Assembly (NCBI RefSeq): GCF_024139115.2
Contig: NC_085140.1
Location: forward strand, 464,473,506 to 464,537,505
DNA from: Armigeres subalbatus
Taxonomy: Eukaryota; Arthropoda; Insecta; Diptera; Culicidae
DNA length: 64,000 nucleotides
Direction of reading: 5' to 3'
The first letter of the stretch is position 1. Each line of letters begins with the position of its first letter. The notes under the pieces are model-generated. The model saw only the letters and a program-made list of their open reading frames with translations, was not told where the DNA came from and made no database searches. Positions 32,979 through 44,444 of this stretch are shown one piece after another. The position numbers were made by a program, and so were the translations under genes.

Positions 32979-35930
32979 GTGAACATCAAGCGACGCCGCT
33001 GGAAATACGACGAAGCGGACTGGGAGGAGTACGAGCGCGCCATGTCGACTGCCTGCGTGAACCAACCTCCCTCGTCCTTCTCCGATTTTACCAGCATGAT
33101 CCTCGATGCTGCCCAGCAAACCATTCCCCGGTCCAGCGGCTATCCCGGCCGTCGCGCACTCAGATGGTGGTCCGAGGAAACTCGGCGCGCGGTCAAAGCC
33201 AGACGCAAAGCTTTGCGGGCTCTGAGGAAGCTCAGCCCCAACCACCCTCTCAGGCCAGACGCCCTGGACTGTTACAAGGAGAAGCATCGACAGTGCAAAA
33301 TCATTATCAGGGAGGCGAAATCCAAGCAGTGGGAAGACTTTGTCGACAGCATCAACCCCTCCCAATCAATCGCCGATCTGTGGAGACGGGTAAATGCCAT
33401 AAGTGGTAAGTCGAGGGCGACGCCCATCCACCTCGACCAAGGCAACCAAACGATTTCAGAACCCGCACAAGTTGCCAACACCCTCGGGGAATACTTCGCC
33501 TCCCTGGTAGCAACAGCTCAGTACCCAGCTGACTTCCGAAGCACTATTTCCGCTCGAAACTTGACTCTCAGCGCCACCTTTATTCCCGCGGACCCCCCCA
33601 ACTGCCTGTTGAACCTACCCTTCTCAGCAGGTGAGTTGGCCCACGCGCTCTCCAAGTGCAATGGGAACTCATCCGGCCCGGATGAGTTGGGGTATCCCAT
33701 GCTGAAACGGCTTCCTCCAGACGCCAAAACCCATCTTCTCAAACTCGTCAACGACACTTGGGAGAACCGCACTTTCCCAGACGAGTGGAGGAAGAGCCAC
33801 GTGATTCCCATTCCCAAAAACCACACCACGGGTCGGGATCCCTCCAAGTTTCGTCCGATCTCCCTCACCTCCTGCGCGTGTAAGACCATGGAGAGGATGG
33901 TCAACCGCCGGCTCCGTGAAAAACTGGAAGCAGATGGAAGATTTGGCTTCCAACAGCACGCCTTTCGCCCAGGGTATGGCACCAGCACATACTTTGCCAA
34001 CCTGGGCAGTGTGCTACAGAGCGCGTACAACGAAGGCAAGCATGTTGACCTGGTTTCGCTGGACATTGCCAAAGCTTTCAGCAGGACCTGGACACCCCTG
34101 GTCCTCAACAAACTACTAGAATGGGGCATCACCGGCAACATGCTTGCCTTTATCAAAAATTTCTTGACCGGTAGGACTTTCACGGTCCTCATCGGCGGCT
34201 CTGCATCCGGAGAATATGCCGAGGAAACTGGGGTCCCCCAAGGGTCGGTTCTTGCGGTCACCCTTTTCCTGATCGCAATGAACGGGGTCTTCGGCATACT
34301 ACCGGCCAACGTCCACCTATTCGTCTACGCTGATGACATCCTTCTAGTTGTCGTAGGCGGAACCCCCGGACGAACCAGAATCAAAGCGCAGGCGGCTGTC
34401 AGCGCAATCCATCGATGGGCCACTTCCGTTGGTTTCACCATGAACGCGGGCAAGTGCATCCGAGGCCACGTTTGCCATGGCCGCCATCAAATTGGAGGCC
34501 CGCCCATTAAGCTTGGCCACGACCCCATTCCCAACCGGAAAATCGTCCGTGTTCTTGGTGTCGATATCGACCGACGGCTCACCTTCCTACCACACTTCCG
34601 GGCTGTGAAGGTGGCCTGCAAACCACGAATCAGCCTAATGAAAACTCTGGCCGCTAAACACCGGACCAACAACCGGTACACCAGGCTAAACATAGGCCAA
34701 GCCACCATCGATAGTCGCCTGCTATACGGATTAGAGCTAACCTGCTCTGCTCGAAGGGACCTCGTTAGCGTGCTGTCCCCAGTTTTCAACACGTACGTCC
34801 GACTGGCTTCCGGTCTCCTCCCTTCCACGCCAGCTGAAGCAGCCTGCGCCGAAGCCGGAATCATCCCCTTCCGGCACAGAGTCCTCACGGCCATCTGCTG
34901 CAAGGCAGCCTCCTATGCAGCTGTCACATCTGGAGAGTACGGGATCCCTCTCCTCGACGAGGCTGACCGGATCCTCAGAAGCGTGGCCGGCACCGGCCTC
35001 CCCCCAGTGGCGCGGGTCCACTGGCACGGAGCAAGAAGCTGGTCAATGCCTCCCGTCAGAACCGAAAACTCCATCGCCTCGCGCTTCCGGAGAGGCGACA
35101 ACTCCGAGGAGCTTAGGAGGTCGGTTTTTAAGCTCGTGGGCACTCGCTTCCGGAATCATACCGTACGGTATACCGATGGTTCCGTATCCAGCAGAGGGGT
35201 AGGTTTCGGTGTTTCTGGTAACAATCTAGCCAGGTCCGAGAGCCTACCGTCGCAATGCAGTATCTTTTCCGCTGAAGCTGCAGCCATCTTCGTCGCCGCC
35301 ACCCTCCCAGCAGATAAACCGATCGCGATCCTTACGGACTCGGCGAGTGTGGTGGCCGCACTCCAAAGCCACACACCAAAACACCCGTGGATCCAAGGAA
35401 TCCTGGCAGGTATGGCACCAGATACCTGCTTCGCTTGGATTCCTGGTCATTGCGGCATTAGGGGGAATGTAGAAGCGGATGCCCTCGCCTGCGTTGGGCA
35501 TGAAGGCTTGCCCTATACCCGTTCCGTCCCGCTGGCCGACGTTAAAAAATGGACAAAAAGTGTCGTTGGCCAGGACTGGGCCCGGGCTTGGAATAACAAC
35601 AATGTCCTACCCCTAAGGAAGGTGAAAGGCACCACTGGTCCCTGGCACGACCTGACCTCGCAAAAACAGCAAACCACCTTATCCAGACTCCGGACCGGGC
35701 ATACCAGGATCTCCCACAATTTCGGTGGGGGCCCTTTCCGGTCGGAATGTGATTATTGCGGGGTTAGGAACAGCGTCGAGCATTTCGTATGTTGGTGCCC
35801 GAAATTCGATCACCCCAGGAACCATTATGGCATACCAGCTAGCATCCGGGATGCGCTAGCTGACGATGAAGCTATGACAGCTGCACTCTTCTGTTTCCTG
35901 AAGGATGCAGGCCTGTACTACACAATCTAG
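32979..35930 (+). CDS. copy 8 ORF2 fragment: intact RT and RNase H
   Basis: 983 codons without a lesion. The frame opens at the truncation point; the GTG at 32979 is only the first codon, not a real start. The EN C-terminal linker (RRWKYDEADWEEYERAM) is followed by RT (FRPISLTSCACKTMERMVNR, SLDIAKAFSRTWTP, EETGVPQGSVLAVTLFLIAM, VYADDILLVVVG near 34325). RNase H has RYTDGSVSSRGVG, FSAEAAAIFVA, LTDSASVVAAL and WIPGHCGIRGNVEADALA. The C-terminal finger is CDYCGVRNSVEHFVCWC, ending DAGLYYTI. All RT and RNase H catalytic residues are in place, but without EN, ORF1 or a promoter this copy cannot move on its own. Confidence 0.9.
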   Translation: MNIKRRRWKYDEADWEEYERAMSTACVNQPPSSFSDFTSMILDAAQQTIPRSSGYPGRRALRWWSEETRRAVKARRKALRALRKLSPNHPLRPDALDCYKEKHRQCKIIIREAKSKQWEDFVDSINPSQSIADLWRRVNAISGKSRATPIHLDQGNQTISEPAQVANTLGEYFASLVATAQYPADFRSTISARNLTLSATFIPADPPNCLLNLPFSAGELAHALSKCNGNSSGPDELGYPMLKRLPPDAKTHLLKLVNDTWENRTFPDEWRKSHVIPIPKNHTTGRDPSKFRPISLTSCACKTMERMVNRRLREKLEADGRFGFQQHAFRPGYGTSTYFANLGSVLQSAYNEGKHVDLVSLDIAKAFSRTWTPLVLNKLLEWGITGNMLAFIKNFLTGRTFTVLIGGSASGEYAEETGVPQGSVLAVTLFLIAMNGVFGILPANVHLFVYADDILLVVVGGTPGRTRIKAQAAVSAIHRWATSVGFTMNAGKCIRGHVCHGRHQIGGPPIKLGHDPIPNRKIVRVLGVDIDRRLTFLPHFRAVKVACKPRISLMKTLAAKHRTNNRYTRLNIGQATIDSRLLYGLELTCSARRDLVSVLSPVFNTYVRLASGLLPSTPAEAACAEAGIIPFRHRVLTAICCKAASYAAVTSGEYGIPLLDEADRILRSVAGTGLPPVARVHWHGARSWSMPPVRTENSIASRFRRGDNSEELRRSVFKLVGTRFRNHTVRYTDGSVSSRGVGFGVSGNNLARSESLPSQCSIFSAEAAAIFVAATLPADKPIAILTDSASVVAALQSHTPKHPWIQGILAGMAPDTCFAWIPGHCGIRGNVEADALACVGHEGLPYTRSVPLADVKKWTKSVVGQDWARAWNNNNVLPLRKVKGTTGPWHDLTSQKQQTTLSRLRTGHTRISHNFGGGPFRSECDYCGVRNSVEHFVCWCPKFDHPRNHYGIPASIRDALADDEAMTAALFCFLKDAGLYYTI

Positions 35931-36774
35931 ATTTGGACCCCTGCCTAAGGCGAACGGGCCTTCTTCGGATATAAGTCCCACCCCCTCAGTGAACCCCCCT
36001 TTTTAGTTCAGCTGAGGGGGCTTCAGCCTCCTTTGTTCCCAGCCATTTTTCCATCAACGACATCTGCCATGTTTTCGAACCACCTTTTCCACCTTGTTAC
36101 CAAGGTCTCCCAAAAGTCACCCACGTTCGGGAAAAATAAGATCCCTTCCGAAAAATTCGGACTCTGAAATTTTGCCAAATTTCCAAATGGCATTCGAACC
36201 TTTCAAACGAAAGGGCTGAATTTAATTAAAGGATCGAAGGCAGAAAATGGCTGATAAAATGGGAACTTACATGGCAGTCCAATCTATACCCCCATCCCTC
36301 AGCCAAATAGGCATCACCGGAGAACAGCGCACACAGGATCTAAAACCCACAAGGAACCACCGGAAAGCAGCATTCGGAGGAAAGCAGAGCAGGACATCAA
36401 TCATCCAGGAGTACCTACACCGGGAAAAGACCCTATCCTCTTCGGAAACCCCGCTTTTAACTTGTTTTTGTGTAGTGTCATCATTTTGTTTTTAATTGTC
36501 TTAACTGTGAACCTTTTATTTTTATCTTACCATTATTCAAAGTTTTTTTTAAAGTGTTAGATTTAATTAGACTAGAAATATTAAAATGTCAACTGGCGAT
36601 GCCCTCGGTTGGCACGCAGGGCGGGCCCCTCCGGCCGGCCCTTTCTTTAATGAAGCCCCGCTTTATCACCATCGGCGGGACCCAAGGTTGGCCCGCAAAG
36701 GGATCTCCTCAAGCTCCCTTTCATCCGGTGTTGAACTTAATCTGTAGATTAAAAAAACACATTAATAAAGAAAT
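35931..36774 (+). other. copy 8 3'UTR with C/G-rich stem
   Basis: Same order of elements as copy 7: GGCGAACGGGCC, ATATAAGTCCCACC, then the stem CCCCCTCAG (from 35980) with CTGAGGGGG (to 36020). Near the end are GGCGGGACCCAAGGTTGGCC and a short stem before ATTAATAAAGAAAT. Confidence 0.75.
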
Positions 36775-36788
36775 AAAAAAAAAAAAAT

Positions 36789-37352
36789 CAAACCTCCGAC
36801 AACAACCAACACCCATTCATACAAGCCATCCAACAATCACTCGACCCCAACCTCACGATGATGTGGGTACCCGGACACGCCGGAATCAAAGGCAATGAAG
36901 ATGCTGACATCCTCGCCAACATGGGGCGAAGCAGCCCGCACCTGATCCGCTGCGTACCAGCCGCGGACGCCAAACTATGGGTCAAATCGAGAATAGCAGC
37001 AGCGTGGGCAGGAGAATGGCAGAATCAGCGCAATCCGTGCAGAATGATAAAGCGATCAACCCTTCCTGGCGAGGACCTACCGAACCGACGGGAACAGGTG
37101 ATCCTCTCCAGAATGAGAACAGGCCACACGAACATAACGCACAATCTTGGCCCTGGTGATTTTCACAAACGCTGCACGGTATGCAAATGCAAAAACACAA
37201 TTAGCCACATTCTGAACCACTGCCCTCTATACCACGAACCCCGTATAACATATAACATCAGTAACGCTGCAACCGCCCTACAAAACGACAGGTTAAGTGA
37301 ACAACTAATGATGAACTTCCTGAAAGACTGCAATCTCTACAACAAGATCTAA
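36789..37352 (+). pseudogene. copy 9 ORF2 fragment: RNase H end and Cys/His finger
   Basis: Open from SDNNQHPFIQAIQQSL through WVPGHAGIKGNEDADILA and CTVCKCKNTISHILNHC to FLKDCNLYNKI at 37352. The first RNase H motifs are lost. Confidence 0.9.
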
Positions 37353-37360
37353 AAAACACC

Positions 37361-37622
37361 AAAAATCTACAATGACCCCAGCAAAGTACCCGAACCACTC
37401 TATACACAACGAAACACAAGCCAAACCCCCAGCCAAATCGACCAAGCAACGAAACAGGACACCCTATCCGGAAAACACACCACCCATTGACCAAAAACCT
37501 ACGATGACCTCAGCAAAGTACCCGGACCACTCTCTACACAACGGAACACAATCCAAACCCCCAGCCAAATCGACCAAGCAACGAAATAGGACACCACACC
37601 CGGAAAACGCACCACCCACTGG
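37361..37622 (+). repeat. 132-bp tandem repeat in copy 9 3'UTR
   Basis: Two similar units (37361-37492 and 37493-~37622), each with CAGCAAAGTACCCG, CCAAACCCCCAGCCAAATCG and CCGGAAAAC. They differ by scattered substitutions, so the duplication is older than this insertion or belongs to the family. Confidence 0.85.
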
Positions 37623-37702
37623 AACCAGAAAGCTTCTGCATCAAAACAAATAACAACAAATAACTTTGTAAAATGTCATGTAATTATATTCATTTTTCGA
37701 TA

Positions 37703-37740
37703 AGAGGTGAGCCAACCCAGAGCTGCAAACCTCTATAATA
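37703..37740 (+). promoter_or_regulatory. 3'-terminal hairpin of copy 9
   Basis: AGAGGT/ACCTCT outer stem, a weaker inner stem (AGCCAACCCAGAGCTG), then ATAATAAAAATAAA. Confidence 0.6.
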
Positions 37741-37772
37741 AAAATAAAAAAAAAAAAAAATAAAAAAAAAAA

Positions 37773-40455
37773 GCCGACAGCCCTCTCCTGGAGGATATAC
37801 GTGCCGAGTACCAGATCAAACGGAACGAATGCAGACAAACTCTGCGCGAGGCAAAGGAAACGTCTTGGACGGAGTTCCTTGACGGCATTAACAGCGAGCA
37901 AACGGCGACGGAACTATGGCGTAGGATAAACTGCTTCCAGGGTAAGCGAAGGTCAAAGGGCATCACACTTATTATTAACGGCACAGCCCAACGTGATCCG
38001 GCCACCGTTGCGGACGCATTAGCCGACTATTTCGGCCAGCAGTGCTCCTACCGGGAGTACCCGGACCAATTCCGAAGAAAACACGGCGACCCAGCAACGG
38101 AAATCCGGAAATTCAAGGTACCGACGAACAACGGAGAGTCATACAACCAGCTCTTCTCGTTGCCTGAGCTGGAGCATGCTCTAAGGAAGGGAAAAGGCAA
38201 ATCGGCGGGCCCCGATGGACTCGGGTACGCCATGTACAAAAACCTTCCCCTAATCGGAAAAATCGCCCTCCTGGACTCCATCAACCAAGAGTGGACTAAA
38301 GGCACTTTCCCCACCGAGTGGAAATCAACCCTCGTAGTCCCGGTCCCGAAGAATAACGGCCCATCGAACGAAGCGTCAGGATATCGGCCCATTGCTCTGG
38401 CGAATGTTGGATCGAAGATTATGGAGCGCATGGTCAACAGGCGGCTGATCGAACTTCTGGAAAGCGCCGGGAAACTCGACAACCGGCAGCACGCCTTCAG
38501 GGCGGGGCGAGGCACCAGCACCTACCTTGCGGCCCTGGCGGAAATTTTGAACAGCAACAAGGGTAAGCATGCTGAGATTATCTCCCTCGACCTATCAAAG
38601 GCGTACAACAGGACGTGGACCCCCGGTATCCTAAAGAAGCTGGCTCTTTGGGGGATCTCCGGCAATCTTCTCCTCTTCGTGAAAAACTATCTGCTAGACC
38701 GCTCATTCCGGGTTCAACTCGGAGCAACATCGTCGAAGGCAGTAAAGGAAGAAACCGGAGTCCCCCAAGGATCTGTCATCGCGGTCACCCTGTTTTTGGT
38801 GGCCATGGAGGGCGTATTTGCAGATCTCCCGAAAGAAATCTTCATCGTCGTGTACGCGGATGATATCGTGCTAATAGCTGTTGGCAAACGGCTAAAGGCA
38901 CTCAGGCGTAAGGCGCAAGCGGCGGTCAACAAGGTCGCACTGTGGGCCCAGAACTCCGGCTACCGAATAGCGGCGGATAAATGCGCTAGAATCCACATCT
39001 GCGAATCGCTTCATCGGCTCCCAAGCGAAGCCATCACAACCGGCGGTAACACCATCCCAGTCAAGAACAGCGCGAAGCTAATCGGTGTCACCATTGACCG
39101 CCGACTAACTTTCAAGCAGCACTTTCAAGCCACCCGGAACGCCTGTAGAACCAGGCTCAACATGATGAAGCTTATCTCCAGGAAGCGAACGAGAAGCGAT
39201 CGGGCCACCAGGATTAGAGTAGCAGATGCGGTCATAACCAGTAGGCTCGTATACGGCATCGAGATGACGTCGTGCAACCTGCCGGAACTGATCAAAAACC
39301 TTGCCCCGGTATACAACCGGTCTATCCGGTACATCTCCGGGTTGTTACCTTCCACGCCGGCGGACGCGGCATGCGCCGAGGCTGGTGTACTGCCATTCCG
39401 GTACAAGGCCACGTCAGCACTGTGTACCAGAACCGTCGGATACCTGGAAAAAACGAGAACAACCGATGATTCCTGCAGTATTCTAGCCCGGGCGAACGAT
39501 GCACTCCTGAAACAGTGCCAACAGCGCCTCCCAAAATCGCCGGACTGCACCGCCTAGGGGCAAGGCCATGGAGCGAAGCAAGACCAAAGATTGATCTCTC
39601 CTAAAAGCGCTGCTGAGGAAAGGACCCAACCGCGCCCAAGCCCAAGCCCTCTTCAATCAACGAATAGAAGACAAATATTCATCGTACACCATCCGGTACA
39701 CTGACGGTTCGAAGGCAGAAGGGAAAGTTGGCATTGGCATCGAAACCGGCGACTGTACTTCGGCATCGTACCGATTACCGAACATCTGTTCGGTATTTTC
39801 CGCAGAAGCAGCCGCGATATTCAAGGCAGCCATCCTCCCTAGCCAAGGCCCTACGGTCATAATCACCGATTCCGCAAGTGCTCTCGCGGCACTGGCCGCT
39901 GAATCAAACCGGCACCCGTACATCCAAGCGATCCAGATGGCACTAAACGAAAACATCAGCCTGATGTGGGTCCCCGGACACTCCGGGATAGCCGGAAACG
40001 AGAATGCGGATCTTCTAGCTAACATCGGTCGGAGCAGCCAACTGCTGAACAACGTCGTCCCCGCAGCAGACGCAAAGCTGTGGATTAAGCAGCAGATCTC
40101 AGCAGCATGGGCCACGGAGTGGCATAAAGTGAGATCGTTCTGCCGGATGCTTAAGAGCACCACCCTCCCTGGTGAAGACCAACACAACCGACGAGAGCAG
40201 GTGGTATTGTCTAGGCTCCGCACAGGACATACGAACATCACCCACGTCCTGGGGTCTGACAATTACCATCGGCAATGCGAAATTTGCCAATGCAGAATGA
40301 CAATCCAGCACCTGTTCAACACCTGCCCAGTATTTGAAGAAGCACGTAACAACAACAACATCCAGAATGCATACACGGCTTTACGTAACAACACGGTTGA
40401 CGAACGGTGCACCATTAATTTTCTGAAGGACGTCCAACTATTTAACCGAATATGA
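37773..40455 (+). pseudogene. copy 10 ORF2: RT-RNase H, two frameshifts
   Basis: Open from ADSPLLEDIRAEYQ. RT motifs are KGKSAGPDGLGYAM, SLDLSKAYNRTWTPG, EETGVPQGSVIAVTLFLV and VYADDIVLIAVG (near 38850). A one-base loss near 39536 shifts the frame in QRLPK, and a second near 39600 shifts it again. RNase H then reads RYTDGSKAEGK, FSAEAAAIFKA, ITDSASALAAL and WVPGHSGIAGNENADLLA; the finger is CEICQCRMTIQHLFNTC and the end FLKDVQLFNRI. Confidence 0.88.
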
Positions 40456-40795
40456 CAAGCCCCAAACCTGATAATGACCCAGCAACGAACTCGGAAACCC
40501 CCTCGAAACGGAACACAAAACACCCTCCCGAAACAATCAAGACCCTGCCACGAAAAGGACAAACCACCGGACTACGAAACACCCACTGAAAACGAAAATT
40601 GATACCAAACACGCAACGACCCTGGACTGCTCTGATACACCCCACCAAGCTATTGGAACCGGAAACACCTAGAATAACAAATTTTCATATCAATCCTAGA
40701 ACGGCCCCTTCCGGACCGATAGTAAAATCGTAGAATATTAAATTGATAATGCAATGTAATCATATATTTTGTAAAACCATTTCAAAACTTTCGCG
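40456..40795 (+). other. copy 10 3'UTR
   Basis: Non-coding. Contains GGCCCCTTCCGGACCG and stretches resembling the 3'UTRs of copies 3 and 12. No gene seen. Confidence 0.7.
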
Positions 40796-40838
40796 GAGGT
40801 GAACTAGCCTTGGGCTAAAAACCTCTTTAATAAAGATT
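40796..40838 (+). promoter_or_regulatory. 3'-terminal hairpin of copy 10
   Basis: GAGGT/ACCTC outer stem, TAGCC/GGCTA inner stem (a compensated pair change), then TTTAATAAAGAT. Confidence 0.72.
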
Positions 40839-40852
40839 TTAATAATAATAAT

Positions 40853-43530
40853 AAAGTTAAGTCCCAACCACCCTCTCAGGCCTGACGCCCTAGATCTGTA
40901 TAAGGAGAAACACCGACAGTGTAAGATCATTATCAGGGAAGCAAAATCCAAGCAATGGGAGGATTTCATCGATAGCATCAACCCGTCCCAAACCTCCGCC
41001 GAACTTTGGAGGCGGGTAAACGCGATTAGTGGGAAATCGAGGGTTCTCCAATCCACCTCGATCAGGGCAACCGCACAATCTCTGACCCTGCACAAGTCGC
41101 GAATGCTCTCGGCGACTATTTTGCTTCCCTGGTAGCTGTTTCCCAGTACCCAGCAGACTTCCAGAGAAACATCACTTCCCATAATCTTCACCTCAACACC
41201 ACTCTTATTCCCGCGGACCCCCCCGGCTGCCTGCTGAACCACCCCTTCTCAGCAGGAGAGTTGGCCCACGCGCTCGCCAAGTGCAAAGGGAACTCATCCG
41301 GGCCGGATGAGTTGGGGTATCCCATGATCAAACGGCTCTCTCCGGCCGCGAAGGCCCTTTTCTGAACCTCGTCAACAACATTTGGGAAAACCGCACTTTT
41401 CCTGACGAGTGGAGGAAAAGCTATGTCATCCCATCCCGAAGAGTAGTGTTAACAGCCGCGACGCTTCCAAATTTAGGCCAATTTCCCTGACCTCGTGCGC
41501 GTCCAAAACTGTCGAAAGGATGGTCAATCGGCGGCTTAGGGAAAACTGGAAGCGGACGGAAGGTTAGGCCATCGTCAACACGCTTTCCGCCCAGGATATG
41601 GCACCAGCACCTATTTTGCCAACCTGGGTAGTGTGCTCCAAGAGGCGTACGAGGAAGGCAAGCATGTTGACCTAGTGTCACTTGACATCGCCAAAGCTTT
41701 CAGCCGGACCTGGACCCCATTGGTCCTCAGAAAGCTACAAGACTGGGGGATCACTGGCAACATGCTTGCATTCATCAAAAACTTCCTCTCTCGACGAACC
41801 TTCCAGGTGCTCATCAGGGCACTGCATCCAACGAGTATCCCGAAGAAACCGGCGTCCCCCAAGGGTCGGTCCTAGCGGTAACATTATTCCTTATCGCTAT
41901 GGACGGGGTTTTCAACTCTCTGCCTGCAAATGTCTACGTATTTGTATACGCAGACGACATCCTGTTGGTTGTCGTTGGAAGTACACCCGGAAGAACCAGA
42001 ATTAGAACCCAAGCGGCAGTTACCACCATTCTTCGGTGGGCTTCTTCCGTCGGTTTTGTACTCAACGCCGGTAAATGTGTCCGGGGACACGTGTGCAGCG
42101 GGCGGCACCAGCTAGCGGGGCCTTCCATTAAACTCGGCTCGGAGGCCATCCCCAACCGGAAGATCGTCCGTGTTCTTGGTGTTGACATCGACCGGAAGCT
42201 TTCCTTTTTACCGCATTTCCGAGCGGTTAAGGAAGCCTGCAAACCCCGCGTTAACCTCATCAAAACCCTCTCCAAAAAGCACCGCACCAACAACAGGAGC
42301 ACGAGGCTTAACGTCGGGCAAGCCATCATTGACAGCCGTCTGCTATATGGCCTAGAGCTTACATGCCCTGCCTACAGAAGCCTAATCAACATCCTATCGT
42401 CAGGACAGCTTCAGGTTTACTCCCGTCCACCCCTGCTGAAGCTTCATGTGTTGACGCTGGCATCCTCCCTTTCCGGCATCGTATCCTAATGGCCATCTGC
42501 CACAAAGCCGCCTCTTTCGCTGCTTCCACCTCAGGACATGCCAGGATCCCTCTCCTCGATGTGGCTGACCGGATCCTGAGAAGTGTAGCCGGTACCGTTC
42601 TCCCCCAGTGGCGAGGATCCACGGGCACGGTGCAAAGGGCTGGCTGATGCCTCCCGTTAACATCGACCACACCATCGCCTCGCGGTTCAAAAAGGGAGAC
42701 AACACTGAGGAACTCCGGCGGTCCGTTTCAGAACTGCTCGCAACACGTTTCCGGAACAGCGAAATCCGGTACACTGATGGCTCTGTATCCAGCCGAGGAG
42801 TCGGCTTCGGAGTCTACGGACCCAATCTGGCCAGGTCGGAGAGCCTGCCACGCCAGTGCAACATCTTTTCCGCTGAAGCCGCCGCTGTCTTTGTTGCGGC
42901 CACTACCCCAGCAAATAAACCAATCGTGGTCCTCACCGACTCTGCAAGCGTGGTTTCTGCTCTCAAAGCGAGACACCCAAGCACCCCTGGATCCAGGGAA
43001 TTCTATCTGGAATGATACCAGGTACCACCTTTGCCTGGATCCCCGGCCATTGCGGTATCAGGGGAAACAACGAAGCTGACGCCCTGGCTTGTGTCGGACA
43101 TGAAGGCCTGTTATACACGCGTTCCGTCCCGCTGGCCGACGTTAAGAAATGGACGAAGAGCGTCGTCGGCCAGGACTGGGCTCGGATATGGAACAGCAAC
43201 AGGTGGCTCTTCCTCAGGAAAATCAAGGGAACCACCGACTCCTGGAATGAACCAGCCACCCAGAAAGAACAGCAGGTCATCTCTAGACTCCGAACAGGCC
43301 ACACAAGGGTTTCTCACAATTTTGGCGGGGGCCCTTTCCGGTCCACTTGTGAACTATGCGACACGGAAAACAGCGTAGAGCACTTCATCTGTCGGTGCCC
43401 CAAATATGACTACCCCCGAAACCTCTACGGAATTCCAGGTAGCATTCGGGACGCACTGGCGGATGACGAAGCTGCAATGGCCGCCATATTTTGCTTCCTG
43501 AAGGATGCCCGTTTATTCCACGAAGTTTAG
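40853..43530 (+). pseudogene. copy 11 ORF2: RT-RNase H, many one-base lesions
   Basis: The reading frame is broken near 41043, 41360, 41432, 41543, 41815 and 42965, and there is a small deletion near 42400 where copy 7 has about 20 more bases. Between breaks all motifs are recognisable (EETGVPQGSVLAV spans ~41850, VYADDILLVVVG near 41950, RYTDGSVSSRGVG near 42770, WIPGHCGIRGN near 43040, end DARLFHEV). In copy 7 most of these sites have one more base of the same run. Confidence 0.9.
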
Positions 43531-44426
43531 CATCCCGACAGCTCCCAACATGAAGCCTCGGGAATGAGGCCTTTTATATCAGGCGAACGGGCATTTCCTA
43601 AATATAAGACCCACCCCCCCCAGCGATCATTGTTCCGTTTCGGCTGGGGGGGCTTCGACCTTCCCTATCTGTAACTGTACCTCGCCAAACCAACATACAT
43701 GCCATGCCAATTCGCATTCGAATTTTTTTCCACTCCTTTATTGAAGGACATCGATAAAAAGCCTTCGAGCATTTTTCAGGCTCCCTCCGAATTTTTCGGA
43801 TTCCGAATATCGTCACACCCAACAAGTGGCGTTCTGATCCTTTCATCGAAGAAAGGTCGAAAAATAAAAGGATCTCTGTCAAATTGGCAAACATTGGCGA
43901 GGACTAAACGGATAAGGCCTCAACTGCAACTTCAACCCTTCAGGGGCAAAACATTACCACCGGAGAACAGCGCATCAGTAACATCACAGCAGAACATCAC
44001 AACACGGATCTACAGGAACCAGGGAATGTATATTTAAGGAAGGCAAAGTAGGGAGTCAACCCCCACAGGACTGACCAGGACCAAAATGACCCTACCCACG
44101 TCGATCACCCGTATCCAACTCGGATTGTGTACCATCGTCTTAAGTGTTTCTGTTTTATTTTAATTGTTTTCATCTGTGCATACGTTTTTATTATTTCACT
44201 TTACGACAAAATTTTAAAATGTTAGGATTAAATAGTTTAATAACAAATGGCGATGCCCTTGGCTGGCACGCAGGGCGGCCCTCCGGTCGACCCTCTCTTA
44301 TATTCTGCACTATTAAATCACCATCGGCGGGACCCAAGGTTGGCCCGCAAAGGGAACTCCTCCAGTTCCCTTTCATCCCTGTGTTGAACTTAATCCTAGA
44401 ATTAAAAAAACACATTAATAAAGTTT
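43531..44426 (+). other. copy 11 3'UTR
   Basis: Essentially the copy 7 3'UTR, with the C/G-rich stem at ~43614-43652 and two shortened G and C runs. Confidence 0.8.
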
Positions 44427-44444
44427 AAAAAAAAAAAAAAAAAA

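Larger units (their letters stand above)
32977..36787 (+). mobile_element. non-LTR copy 8 (5'-truncated after EN)
   Basis: It starts just past the EN domain, directly after the tail of copy 7. It ends with AATAAAGAAAT and an A run to 36787. It is a relative of copies 7 and 11 but a separate family. Confidence 0.92.
36788..37772 (+). mobile_element. non-LTR copy 9 (5'-truncated)
   Basis: It starts in RNase H after the tail of copy 8 and ends in an A-rich tail with interspersed T (37741-37772). Confidence 0.9.
37773..40852 (+). mobile_element. non-LTR copy 10 (5'-truncated)
   Basis: It starts between EN and RT, directly after the tail of copy 9. Its tail is ATTTTAATAATAATAATAA rather than poly(A), then copy 11 begins. 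Confidence 0.9.
40853..44444 (+). mobile_element. non-LTR copy 11 (near-identical to copy 7)
   Basis: It matches copy 7 from 29354 to its 3' end, including the whole 3'UTR, and ends in 18 A (44427-44444). It is truncated 5' between EN and RT. Many of the differences from copy 7 are single-base losses in homopolymers. Confidence 0.93.
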
